From Bombyx mori (Eukaryota; Arthropoda; Insecta; Lepidoptera; Bombycidae), in assembly GCF_030269925.1 (NCBI RefSeq), contig NC_085116.1:1612001-1676000 (forward strand): a DNA stretch of 64,000 bases. The letters are read 5' to 3'. The notes under the pieces are model-generated. The model saw only the letters and a program-made list of their open reading frames with translations. It was not told the origin of the DNA and made no database searches. Below, in pieces: positions 54,189 through 64,000 of this stretch. Numbering within the stretch: position 1 is the stretch's first letter; each line of letters starts with the position of its first letter. The position numbers and the translations under genes were made by a program.

Positions 54189-54307
54189 GTTAGGCAGCGG
54201 CTTGGCTCTGCCCCTGGCATTGCTGACGTCCATGAGCGACGGTGACCACTTACCATCAAGTGGGCCGTATGCTCGTCTGCCTACAAAGGCAATAAACATT
54301 AAAAAAA
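54189..54307 (+). mobile_element. Family B LINE 3' end
   Basis: GTTAGGCAGCGGCTTGGC to CTGCCTACAAAGGCAATAAAC; 5' end at the stem base. Confidence 0.85.
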
Positions 54308-54599
54308 ATCCCATTTCCGAAGTGGGTATCTGAAGTATACAACCAATTACTTAACTGCCTAAGAATTTTAAATCTTAATAAGCTTTGAAATAGCTTAAAA
54401 AATATTTTAATTGTTATAGGTTTTAAGTGTTATGAACGAAGTAACAACAAGTTATATAAAAATAAACTAGACAACAAAAATAGGCACATTGTATGCCGAC
54501 GTGGGCCAATACCGCCATTCTGCCGCGAATTTCTAACGCGAAAAAGTCATCCGACCCGATTTGAATGGTTAGGTTAGGATGGCTATTATTCAATACAAT

Positions 54600-54720
54600 G
54601 CCTCGACCTCATTCTCACGTCTCAATATCGGTGGTGACATTAATGTTATGATGTCTATGGACTTCCAATTTACATCAGTTCGACCGCGACTTCATTAGCC
54701 CACCTAAATAGAGAATAGAA
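54600..54720 (+). mobile_element. Bm1: Very diverged Bm1 tail
   Basis: TCTCAATATCGGTGGTGAC, ATGATGTCTATGGACTTCC and TTCATTAGCCCACC follow the Bm1 tail order only loosely. Confidence 0.35.
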
Positions 54721-54979
54721 AAACAGAGATAAACAATTAACAAAAAAAAAAACATTCAAAGAACTGTTGTTCATCTGTAATTAAAACCGCACAGCACACG
54801 AACGATATAAAGAAAATACTTTTCTGAACACGATGTAACACGAAAGAATGCAAATAGCATGAAACTTAGTATTCTTAACCCATATTTTACATTTGAGTAA
54901 GCCCGGGACAGCACGCATGGCTTGCAGAGGATGCTATAAAATGGTTTTAAATATAAATGTCACATATACAATACATATA

Positions 54980-55127
54980 CCCTGGCTAGGTGGTGCGATG
55001 ACCTCCGAACGGCGGCCGGCAAGAAGTGGACGAGGAGAGCCGTAGACCGGGCTCAGTGGTGTGGATTGGGAGAGGCCTATGTCCAGCAGTGGACGACTGT
55101 GGGCTGTTGATGATGATGATGATGATA
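54980..55127 (+). mobile_element. RTE-like LINE 3' end with TGA microsatellite
   Basis: Frame 54982-55110 reads LARWCDDLRTAAGKKWTRRA, then VDRAQWCGLGEAYVQQWTTVGC and TGA; that stop is the first unit of the TGATGATGAT tail. 42 codons remain, all in frame, so a young 5'-truncated copy. Confidence 0.75.
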
Positions 55128-55168
55128 CAATTAAGAGTCACTTCAAGGGTAATACGGCAGCTTAAGAA

Positions 55169-55290
55169 TTTTTTTTATTGCCCTTGTAGGCAGACGAGCA
55201 TACGGCCCACTTGACGGTGAGTGCTTACCGTTGCCCATGGACTTCAGCAATGCCAGGGACAGAGCCAAGCTGCTGCCAACCGCTTAATAC
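55169..55290 (-). mobile_element. Family B LINE 3' end, minus strand
   Basis: TTTTTTATTGCCCTTGTAGG to GCTGCCAACCGCTTAATACTC; extends about 15 bp past the stem base, then stops. Confidence 0.85.
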
Positions 55291-56040
55291 TCTCCATGTC
55301 ACCTATTTCCATATTTTATGTAATTCCACTGAATCTTTCCAGATTGTTGTTCAAAGAAGACTCGAAGCTACGACGAAGAGCTATTGGTGTTTGTAAATAA
55401 GTAATTTGACTACACTATACAGTTGTAACTATATGAAAATTGTATCTGAGAAAGTGTTCGTAGTCTACGCGTTAACATTACGTAACCATTTTATTGTCCA
55501 AGCCAATTTTAAGGCAGTGTACTCTTTAAGCTATTTATTAGAAAAAAAACATAATTACGTGCTATATTTTAAAATTACAATCTGAGTTCGGGCAAGTAAA
55601 GTCTCTAATTTGATGGGACTAAATGAAAATAGAATTAAAATAGTAATGGTTCCCTACAACCGAAACACCATCCTTGTTTCCCAATCCCAATTTATTTTCG
55701 GGTTTACATTTAATGAATAATGCACCACACTTTAAAAAAATGTAATACAAATTAAAAGCCACATTCGAAATCAATAATTTTATTAGATCCTTGTATAATT
55801 TTATGCCAGTGCGTGGGCGATACGTGGACAAAGAAGTGCATTGACTTAGGATCATCCGAATACGTCCGAAACTGACGTTTTGTAGGACTCGATTACTCGT
55901 TGCTCGATAATGTGCATAATGTATTACCCCGTCCCTGTCCTGACACGCTACTCTGATTATTAATTATCTGTGAAATTGAAAAGACAAAGGGAAATTGAAA
56001 AGAGGTAGGTATGTGATTATAAAAATAATACAATGTAAAG
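55291..56040. other. No feature seen
   Basis: AT-rich; no recognised repeat. Confidence 0.35.
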
Positions 56041-56280
56041 ATTTTTTTATTGCTTAGATGGGTGGACGAGCTCGCAGCCCACCTGTTTTGAGTGGTTACT
56101 GAAACCCATAGACATCTATACGTAAATGCGCCACCCGCCTTGAGATATGAGTTCTAAGGTCTCAGTATAGTTACAACGGCTACCCCACCCTTCAAACCGA
56201 AACGCATACTGTTTCACAGCAGAAATAGGCAGGGTGGTGGTACCTACCCATTCGGACTCACAAGAGGTCCTACCACCAGT
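56041..56280 (-). mobile_element. Bm1: Bm1 3' half, minus strand (first of a pair)
   Basis: Carries variants GCATACTG and CACAGCAGAAATAGG that it shares with the next copy and not with others in the window. Confidence 0.92.
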
Positions 56281-56310
56281 AAAATAACACTGGCCGTAAA
56301 GAAAAAAGTA

Positions 56311-56550
56311 TTTTTTTTATTGCTTAGATGTGTGGACGAGTTCGCAGCCCACCTGGTTTTAAGTGGTTACTGGAGCCCATAGACATCTACAACGTAAATG
56401 CGCCACACAACTTGAGATATAGTTCTAAGGTCTCAGTATAGTTACAACGGCTGCCCCACCCTTCAAACCGAAACGCATACTGCTTCACAGCAGAAATAGG
56501 CAGGGTGGTGGTACATACCCACGCGGACTCACAAGAGGTCCTACCACCAG
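56311..56550 (-). mobile_element. Bm1: Bm1 3' half, minus strand (second of a pair)
   Basis: Same orientation, same truncation, same diagnostic variants; 30 bp separate the two. They came from the same source subfamily or by local duplication. Confidence 0.92.
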
Positions 56551-56599
56551 TATTTACATAAACTACAAGTTTGGGATTTCAATTCATAATATAATCAAA

Positions 56600-56821
56600 C
56601 TAGCGACCCGCCCTCGCTTCGCTTCGGTAGCTGTAATTTATTATTGATTTCTCCACTATTTAATGGATGTTATTATACATATAAAACTTCCTCTTCAATC
56701 ACTCTATCTATTAAAAAAAACCGCATCAAAATCCGTTGCGTAGTTTTAAAGATTGAAGCATACATAGGGACAGACAGATATAGGGACAGAGGAAGCGACT
56801 TTGTTTTACACTATGTAGTGA
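56600..56821 (-). mobile_element. Non-autonomous Helitron, fourth family, minus strand
   Basis: Minus strand begins TCACTACATAGTGTAAAACA (after A) and ends CGAGGGCGGGTCGCTAG before T, with GCTTAC-free internal block CGCAACGGATTTTGATGCGG. This is a widespread lepidopteran Helitron end. The plus frame 56644-56949 is not a gene. Confidence 0.75.
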
Positions 56822-57327
56822 TGCATCTAATACAATTATGTAAACTTGCAGACTTTTTTAACTCAGAACCAATTGACCCACCTCAAAAAGCTAGTTTCTT
56901 CTGGTTTATATCCGTGCTGAAAGTTATGTCGCGCTCTACCATTTATTGACACTTCTATGTCATTAGCTTAGACGGTCACGTGCTGACATCAGTCAATGTC
57001 TCATGCTATCTACGTGATGCTAAACGTAAGCGGCCACATGGCCTCCCGCGGACTCGTAAATACGTTGATTAGGGACGAATCTTTCCAGGAGTGAATTTGT
57101 TTCAATTTTCGGGGGTCAAATAAATAATGTTACGGATATAACGTGAAATTTCTGTTTCAAAAAACGATTTCCAAAATGTATACAAAGAATGCGACAAATT
57201 CTACACGAAATTATGCTTAGTGATAGATATTCATAAAATTTGCGTAAAAAGCAATGGAATATCTAGTAGATTAAAGTTTTTTTTTGTTTATATCACCAAT
57301 TCGTTAATATTTCAATAAAGCCGCTAG

Positions 57328-57521
57328 TTTTTTTTTAAATTTTTATTGCTTATATCGGTAGACGAGCTCACAGCCCACCTGGTATTAAGTGTCTACTGGA
57401 ACCCATAGACATCTACAACATAAACGCGCCACTCACCCCGAGATACAAGTTCTAAGGTCTCAGTATAGTTACAACGGCTATCCCACCCTTCAAACCGAAA
57501 CGCATTACAGCTTCACGGCAT
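57328..57521 (-). mobile_element. Bm1: Bm1 tail, minus strand, truncated
   Basis: TTTTTATTGCTTATATCGG to CAGCTTCACGGCAT; stops before the hairpin. Confidence 0.85.
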
Positions 57522-57960
57522 AGTTATATTACTATACATTCTCAGTCTGCAAGTTTAAATAAAATATCGTTTCTTCCTATACTTTATATTTGTAACTATA
57601 ATTCGATTTGATTACTAACTGAATAATGTAGAATACGAGTACATTACGTATTACCCCCCACTGATTACATTTCTGTGTTTCTAAAGTCCCTATTTCTAAA
57701 TTAGGCTATCAAGCACGTGGATTTATTTATTAAACGTTCGGTCAGCTAAATATGGCTACCTCGCCGTATTCGTCTGTACGTATTCAATTAAATACAATGA
57801 GAGTAATAATTATAATCAGTATGTATCTATTCCAAGAAAATCATTATCGGATTGTTTAAGGTCGCATTATGTCTAAATTATTTTATCTTTATAGAGGTAA
57901 GGATTAATGCTTACTTAGTACAATATGTGGTGAGTTCAATGTATAGCTTAATTGTACATA

Positions 57961-58085
57961 TCGAGAGGTTGGAGGTTATTTGGTTGAAGCGACATTTGGC
58001 AATTTTAAAGGAGATCAATTCAAAACTTAAAATTTAGAAAAAATATAATAACAAACAAACTTCTTTAGCTATTTGAATGGGATTA
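57961..58085 (+). repeat. Unclassified repeat, third copy
   Basis: GAGGTTGGAGGTTATTTGG, AACTTCTTTAGCTATTTGAA; parallels 10745-10885 before the Helitron there. Confidence 0.6.
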
Positions 58086-58129
58086 AGCATATGCGCGTGT
58101 ATCTTGCAAAAGTAATTACTAAATTATTA

Positions 58130-58560
58130 TGATTTTATTGCCCTGGTAGGCAAGCGAGCACATGCCTCGCCTGATGGCGAGTGGTTACCGTCGCCAATGG
58201 ACTTCAGCAATGCCAGGGGCAAAGCAAAGCCGCTGCCTACCGCTTAATACTCTCGACAAGCCTCGTTTGAAGAAAGACATGTCCATAGTGCTCGGGAAAC
58301 ACCGTGGAGGGGAAGTTCATTTCATAGTTGCATGGTTTGTGGCAAAAAAGACCTCTGGTATCATCTCGAATAATTCCTCAGAGCACTCCCCATGGAACAT
58401 ACGGTACTGAATACAGAGGGAACCGAAATCCCTCCGTAAGCCAAGAGATTCCAAACAATCCGTGAGAATGGGATTATCGACAATGCGAACGGCTCTCTTC
58501 TGTATGGAGTCAAATGGAAGAAGCTGAATGACCCTGCGTGATTTGATCCCAGTTATTACT
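58130..58560 (-). mobile_element. Longest family B copy: Jockey-like LINE ORF2 C-terminus
   Basis: Minus strand reads FDSIQKRAVRIVDNPILTDC, LRRDFGSLCIQYRMFHGECS, EELFEMIPEVFF; then a stop; then TSPPRCFPSTMDMSFFKRGL and GRQRLCFAPGIAEVHW. These are the C-terminal motifs of Jockey-type ORF2 (RR-x-x-x-S-L-C, YR-x-x-HGECS, FK). The repeated 115-bp unit elsewhere is thus the last codons plus the 3' tail. Degenerate and 5'-truncated. Confidence 0.8.
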
Positions 58561-59110
58561 ACAGTTAGTGCAGAAATAATTAAAAATGTTTATATTTACA
58601 ATTCCTACATACTTACATATACATACACGCTCACATCCGCTTTAAGACTCGCTAATTACCGTATCCATCAATATTAACTAAGGATAAGTATTAATTTATC
58701 GCTTCGTTTCCTCCGCGACGTCGAGCGGAGATGAGATTGATGATTTTCACGCTTCATCGACGGATGATTACATGAGAATGTAATGCCAACAAAAACTAAA
58801 TCGAGTTAATTTTCATTAAACAGAGGATATCTATTGAATCTCGTGGTTGCGTTTTGTTTTAATCTTATGTTTAATTCATTTTCCTTGTACTTTGGTCATA
58901 TAGAAATACAGCCCTCTTATAACCTGTAGAGGCTCATAATGACGGGTGAAGTGGATGGAAGAGGATCCAGGGGTCGGAACTAAAAATGATGGAATAATCA
59001 AGTGTCCGAGCATCTGGACATGTGACTGAGCGACGCACTTCACAGTGTAACTGACCAACATAACTGGCTACGAATCACAAGAAAAGGTGTCAAGTGGGCA
59101 CATCACGATG
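58561..59110. other. No feature seen
   Basis: No coding or repeat signal recognised. Confidence 0.35.
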
Positions 59111-59446
59111 CTTTTTTTTTTTTAATGCCCTTGTAGGCAGTAAGCATACGGCCCACCTGATGGTGATTGCTCAGCTACGAGTGAATGAATGGAATCCTAC
59201 TGATGGTAGGTACTCTTGTGAGTACGCGCGGATAGGTGCCACCACCCTGCCTATTTCTGCCGTGAAACAGTAATGCGTTTCGGTGTGAAGGGTGGGGTAG
59301 CCGTTGTAACTATACTTGAGACCTTTGAACTTATATCTCAAGGTGGGTGGCGCATTTACGTCGTAGATGTCTATGGGCTCCAGTAACCAATTAACACTAG
59401 GTGAGTTGTAAGCTCGTCCACCTATATAAGCAATAAAAAAAAAAAC
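59111..59446 (+). mobile_element. Bm1: Family B stub (minus) followed by Bm1 3' half (plus)
   Basis: 59111-59168 is T run plus GCCCTTGTAGGCAG and GGCCCACCTGATGGTGA only. 59198-59446 is a Bm1 half from the hairpin (ACTGATGGTAGG) to CAATAAAAAAAAAA. Confidence 0.85.
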
Positions 59447-59904
59447 TCGCTTATATTAGCTCCATATTATGTATGTATGTATGTTTATGTTTGTATGTAA
59501 CACAATGTATGAACTTTATTTTGTCTGACTTCAAGGCCTCCGATTAACTTGAATATATAATGCACATGCCTCAAGGACCGATAATAGTCCAATATTTTTA
59601 TAACTTCGCTCTAATATCCTGATCATCAGGATAAAGACTAAGGATAAAATCAATTATAAGATCGGTTCCGATAATAAAGCGTATTTTTTTACTTGCTACA
59701 ATTTTTTTATTAAATTATTATGTTATCGTGTACTACTCTAGATGAGCAACGGTTGAAAAATACGAAAATTCTTCAGTAAAAACAAATTTGAACATCGTTT
59801 TTTCTGTAAATGTCAAGTATCAGATAAAAGTAAATTCATAATTCCTTGTATTGAATCGAATTATTACCGACTCACAGCATGGTTAGCGCAATTTAAATTT
59901 AATT
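59447..59904. other. No feature; TATG repeat
   Basis: (TATG)n at about 59469-59500. Otherwise AT-rich. Confidence 0.4.
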
Positions 59905-59907
59905 TAA

Positions 59908-60085
59908 ATGGTAATGCAAGGTGAAGAGATCGACCGAAGATGACATGGATGGAGTGTGTGAATGACGATATGAGAAAGAGAGGAGTGAATGTTGAGATGA
60001 CGGTTGATAGAAGGGAATGGAAGAGAAAAATTTGCTGTGCCGACCCCACCTAGTGGGATAAGGTGGAGAAAAAGAAGAAACATAG
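59908..60085 (+). mobile_element. RTE-like LINE 3' end (copy 3)
   Basis: ATGACATGGATGGAGTGTGT, GATGACGGTTGATAGAAGGG, then the hairpin ACCCCAC-CTA-GTGGGAT (about 60043-60059, first pair weakened) and an AGA-rich tail. The GRGGRGRP codons are shortened by a deletion. Confidence 0.8.
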
Positions 60086-61710
60086 TTTAGGACCCAAACA
60101 TGAATGTTATCGTTTTGTTACTTTAAATTTTCCTAAACCAGTAATGAAAGACTTCGAGTCAACAACCGCACTCGCTCAACCACACATTGCAGCTGACGGA
60201 TGCGGGCACTATTGTGTGATATTCTGCGCCAAAATTCTAATTGTGCTATACGAATCACCAACCATCTCCCTGCCTGCTTCTGCACGGGCCGACACGCGAC
60301 AGAGCGCTTTCTTCCTATTTTTATACGCTTCACTCTTGACAAAGTGGTCGTGGCAATATAATTTCTTCGAAATTTTTTAATATGAAAAAATAATTCATGT
60401 TCACCCGTTTGCGATGATGATAAGTCTATGTTGATATTTTATACATGCGGGCTTGACATATCGCACATACGGTGCTATGAAGTCGCTTATGCAATTTTTG
60501 TTAAAACTTAACTGAGTATGAGAAAATACATTTTTTTAATAGTTATCAATGAGATGTTTGCTTTTACTGATGAAATTTAAAGTTGTAGATTAAATAGGTA
60601 TTATCGTTTTTATTTGTTTAGTCTAGCAGAAAGAACTATTTAAAATAAGATGTTGAATTTTCCAACGTTTCTCCTGAAAAATTACATAATTTGCATAAGT
60701 GACGTTATCGCACCGCATGTGCGATATATCATAATAACATTCGCAGATTCTACCACCGGATCGGAATCGCGACGCACTGAGAAGATCCGACGAGGAACTA
60801 AGTGGGTTGCAAGCTCTTACTACTACTTCTTCGTCAAACGCGCACAGTAGCAGCTCGCAGTATTATTAATAAGATCGGATTTATGTAGTTCTCTGCTCCA
60901 ACGTCAAACTCTTTTGATTGTGGACAGCAGAGTCGTCAAGTTCATACCACATTCTGTATTTCAGCTGTACGATGACGTCACTCCAACGCGATTGACGCCT
61001 GATTCCGGGTAGTAGTAGTAATCCCTCAATAAAAAAAAAAACAAAATGTCACCCAATTATATGTCTCATATTCATGATAATTTTCGCGCCATAATAAGTT
61101 ACTGTGTCACTCTCTGACAACGATAACCGTAGCAACATTTGTTATGCGTATGTGTTGCCATTATAATAGTGATGCAAAACCATTTTGGGTAGAATTTACG
61201 TAAAATTCATTGTAAGCCTGCACCGATATCGCAAGAGATGTATTCACCTCGCAAATTTAAAGTCTATCAAGCCAGCTTCGAAGATTTAGTCGACCGATAT
61301 AATAATATCAGAAATACAATAAAATAATAGTTATTAAGACAATATTAATGTTACATTTAGAGCGGTCCAAATAGTAGTCATATCTTTACAAACACAAATC
61401 CGTAACGATGGCAACCAATCCGTGAAAACTACTCTTGACTGATACACGTGTTCGACTGATGATCTACGTATGAGTAATGATCGGTTCGCGTGTGCGTATA
61501 CGTACGGCTTCTATCAAACAGGATCAACTTTAACATGTTCATAAGACACAAAACGTTTGTTACTGTACGGATTTTATTGGCATCACAACTATTAACAATA
61601 AGTTTGAATTAAGACGGAAGTTAAAAGGAATTAAGACGGAAGTTAAAAGAATTTGGCTTATTGGTTGAGCTGTGTGTGTGATGGCGTCATTAGCATGAGT
61701 TCCGAAGGGT
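60086..61710. other. Mostly unannotated; family C fragment and a 22-bp duplication
   Basis: 60748-60810 is an isolated family C piece (CTACCACCGGATCGGAATCG). GAATTAAGACGGAAGTTAAAAG is duplicated in tandem at 61605-61648. The 105-codon plus frame 60063-60380 and its antisense partner show no domain. Confidence 0.4.
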
Positions 61711-61712
61711 TA

Positions 61713-62211
61713 GACTCCCCGCGCACTAAGCAGCCAAGCTGCGGCAGCCAGACGAATATATGGCGTTGTATGGGAGCCCGCGCACATAAGCAGCCCGGAA
61801 CTCTTGGCAGCGGCAGCAAATACAACGCGCGTGTTTCACGGCAGCCAAAGCGAGTGTTGGCGAATGTGTGTGGCTGCTGTCAGTCCCCGCGCACTTGCTG
61901 TAGCACCCAATGCATATTCGTTTTGCCAAATGTTAGTTATATGACACAGCATGCTTGTACAATCACTTGATTTAAAAAAAACCGGTCTGAGTATGTGTGA
62001 ACATTTTTAAAATAGTTATAGAATAAGCCTTTTGAATGCCGGTTTAGAAAAAGAGGGTGAATCAAGTGTCTTTTCTATGCTTTGCGTTCTTTACGAGATA
62101 AAGTCCAAATCACTCGACGAAAATATCATAAATTGGTGTCGATTGGCTGCTGTAACTGGCTGCTCAAATATTTCGGTTGCCGCAGTCAGGCTGCCTAGTG
62201 CACGGGGAGCC
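61713..62211. mobile_element. 499-bp MITE with about 35-bp imperfect TIRs
   Basis: Left end GACTCCCCGCGCACTAAGCA, right end (inverse) GGCTCCCCGTGCACTAGGCA; similarity continues to CTGCGGCA. TTA flanks both ends (61710-61712, 62212-62214), fitting the 3-bp TWA duplication of PIF/Harbinger elements. The terminal motif also recurs internally near 61778 and 61887. Plus frame 61653-61970 is a by-product. Confidence 0.7.
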
Positions 62212-62214
62212 TTA

Positions 62215-63340
62215 GGCTTCTCAAAGACTAAGTGTATAATCTATGCTTAGGCTGTTCATCAGAAGGTGGTTAGGGCGCCGCCTTTTCGAGCTAAAACTGC
62301 CACTTCTATAGCCAATCATACATCTATATTGTTACTTAATTCCTTAATTCTTAAAGTCGTTATACCTACAACGGGAAATGAGCTGAGTTATTTTTTAATG
62401 TGAAGGAACTCACAGCCTATCTCGTGTTAAGTGGCCCATGGTAGGCAGTGGCTTGGCTCGTCCCCTGGCATTACTGACGTCAATGAGCGACGGTAACCGC
62501 TTACCATCAGGTGGACCGTGTGCTCATCTGCCGGCAAAGGCAATAAAGAAAAACTTCAGCCTTGAATGCCGCCATAGAAATGAAGTTTCAATTGTATAGT
62601 TTCATAACCACAACGCGTGGTGGCAGAGATATAGACAACGTATGTCATCATGAATGATTACCACCATTCCTTTTATGATGCTTATGGTTTCTTGTGAACA
62701 TTTAACGCCAGATAGTCCGTCGTATCCATCTTCTTATTATACTTATTGCATTAATAAGGACAACTCAAAAACTACTGATCATGATAAATTTTAAATGAAA
62801 CCACATGACAAGCGCCAGACGTGGTCAGAGTCTTATTGAGAAAACCTCTTTTTTTAAGTCGACTAATAAAAAGTACTAATCATATCTTACTATTCAAAAT
62901 ATTTGTTTTCGTCTTAGTAGTGGAACAGGCGCCATGCATGGAGGCTGTTTAAACACAATAACTTTTGTCGCTACACACGACCCTGTCCAGGCTGCTTATG
63001 GAAACAGTACGTGAAATTATGTACTCAATTCATACAGAAAGCATTCACACAATACGCACCTACCTATCTCTTCTTTGAATCAGAAACAATAAGACTATGA
63101 ATGCCAAAATCTACTTCCGTATACGGCATGAGAACACCATTATGAGGCTCGGACACACGCGTCGACATGCGTGCTCTAAGCGTTCGTATGTGTGAAGCGG
63201 GTTACAGAAGTGATATTGACGAAATAGGCAGCATATGGACGACCGTGGAATCGGTAATGAGAGCCCGATGGTCATTTCCATAGGGCAGCGTTAGACCCAA
63301 ATAAAAAATTGTCTTAATAAAATTTCGACTGCATTGAAAA
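62215..63340. other. Family B copy within a Bm1 stub; rest unannotated
   Basis: 62398-62440 is a minus-strand Bm1 fragment (CTCACAGCCTATCTCGTG); 62442-62552 is a plus-strand family B end (GGTAGGCAGTGGCTTGGC to GGCAATAAAGAAA) starting at the stem base. 62553-63340 has no recognised feature. Confidence 0.55.
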
Positions 63341-63344
63341 AAAT

Positions 63345-63410
63345 TTTTTTTTTTATAAACTACAATGCTCGGATGTGTGGACAAGCTCAACAGCCCACCA
63401 AGTTTTGGTG
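63345..63410 (-). mobile_element. Bm1: Bm1 terminal stub, minus strand
   Basis: T run and CGGATGTGTGGACAAGCTC, AACAGCCCACCAAG; then unrelated AT-rich DNA. Confidence 0.6.
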
Positions 63411-63646
63411 TTTTATTTTCATATCATTGGTATATTTAAATATAACGTGAAATTTTCAAATAATGAAAACACAAATGAAACAATTTATTTTGTTATTATT
63501 ATAATCGTTAGTAAATTATTCGATTGTTTTAATAACGATTAACCATTCTACTAAATAGTAATTTTAATTCAGAGCTGGTAATACAGAATGTATTTGCGTT
63601 TGTCTTCGTTCTCTCATTGATAGTTCACTGTTCGGTTATTGGAGCT

Positions 63647-63869
63647 TATTGAGATATGAGTTCTAAGGTCTCAGTACAGTGGCAACGGCTGCCCCACCCT
63701 TCAAACCGAAGCGCATTACTGCTTCACGTCAGAAATAGGCAGGGGGGTGGTACCTACCCGCGCGAACTCACAAGAGGTCCTACCACCAGTAATTACGCAA
63801 ATTATAATTTTGCGGGTTCGATTTTTATTACACGATGTTATTCGTTCACCGTTAAAGTCAATCGTGAAT
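63647..63869 (-). mobile_element. Bm1: Bm1 middle and tail, both ends missing
   Basis: GAGATATGAGTTCTAAGGTC through the hairpin (CTACCACCAGTAATTACGC) into the middle section (TTTTGCGGGTTCGATTTTTA) and GTCAATCGTGAA, where it stops before the tRNA-like head. Confidence 0.88.
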
Positions 63870-64000
63870 TTATAGGCGAATCGTCTTGGAGGATCTTTTT
63901 TTTGTGGACACCGCTTTCTACGTCACAGTTTAGTAAACAGATTGATCGGCTACTGATTGTTTGTAAGTATGTTAAAGTATGGAAAGCGGTAGTCTACGTC

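Noticed and set aside
60063..60380. 105-codon plus ORF starting in the LINE hairpin tail
   Set aside because: No motif; an antisense ORF overlaps it; starts inside a retroposon tail.
61653..61970. 105-codon ORF
   Set aside because: Runs from flanking DNA into the 499-bp MITE; GC-rich TIR accounts for openness.

Overview
The window is nuclear DNA from a moth, almost certainly a silkworm (Bombyx mori or B. mandarina). The basis is dense, many-aged copies of the silkworm SINE Bm1 (tRNA-like head with pol III A and B boxes, conserved tail ending in AATAAAAA) together with lepidopteran Helitron, LINE and MITE families. I find no complete host gene. The window reads as a transposon-rich intergenic or intronic region. 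The only host-gene candidate is a 42-nt possible first coding exon at 22123-22164 with a consensus splice donor.

Layout. 1-6.3 kb: LINE 3' ends, a GC-rich retroposon, Bm1 tails and a 276-bp MITE. 6.9-7.3 kb: a solo LTR with a complete core promoter. 7.7-12.3 kb: SINE and LINE fragments and a Helitron. 12.5-13.5 kb: a compact 1.04-kb LTR element on the minus strand with five 60-bp internal repeats. 13.5-31 kb: Helitrons, Bm1 copies and degenerate LINE ends. 31.2-35.7 kb: a modular tandem array into which a Ty3/gypsy-type element with identical LTRs has jumped; its 746-codon Pol reading frame is the only long ORF here, but it lacks Gag and protease, has lost part of reverse transcriptase, and has FIDN where a Y-x-D-D-type motif is expected. 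35.7-44.3 kb: nested SINE/LINE pieces. 44.5-48.7 kb: a decayed PIF/Harbinger DNA transposon sitting inside a Bm1 and itself hit by another Bm1. 48.7-64 kb: more Bm1, a second copy of the 276-bp MITE, an RTE-like LINE end, a minus-strand Helitron and a 499-bp MITE.

How it fits together. Almost every annotated piece is a parasite or the scar of one, and nesting gives a relative order (Bm1, then Harbinger, then Bm1; Bm1, then MITE; Bm1, then Helitron; tandem array, then gypsy element). Because the Bm1 consensus is so regular it serves as an empty site, which lets target duplications and insertion points of other families be read directly.

The most interesting signals are mechanistic. (1) Both LTR elements have primer-binding sites that continue about 20 nt past the usual 18, complementary to the tRNA primer (Ser-GCT type and Trp type), and in both the 19th base, opposite the universally conserved A58 (m1A58) of the tRNA, is substituted. 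(2) Two retroposon families are repeatedly 5'-truncated at the base of a predicted hairpin. (3) One Bm1 carries two successive snap-back inversions. (4) An RTE-like LINE has its stop codon in the loop of a conserved 3' hairpin. Names of repeat families and tRNA identities are from memory and sequence reading; no database was searched.
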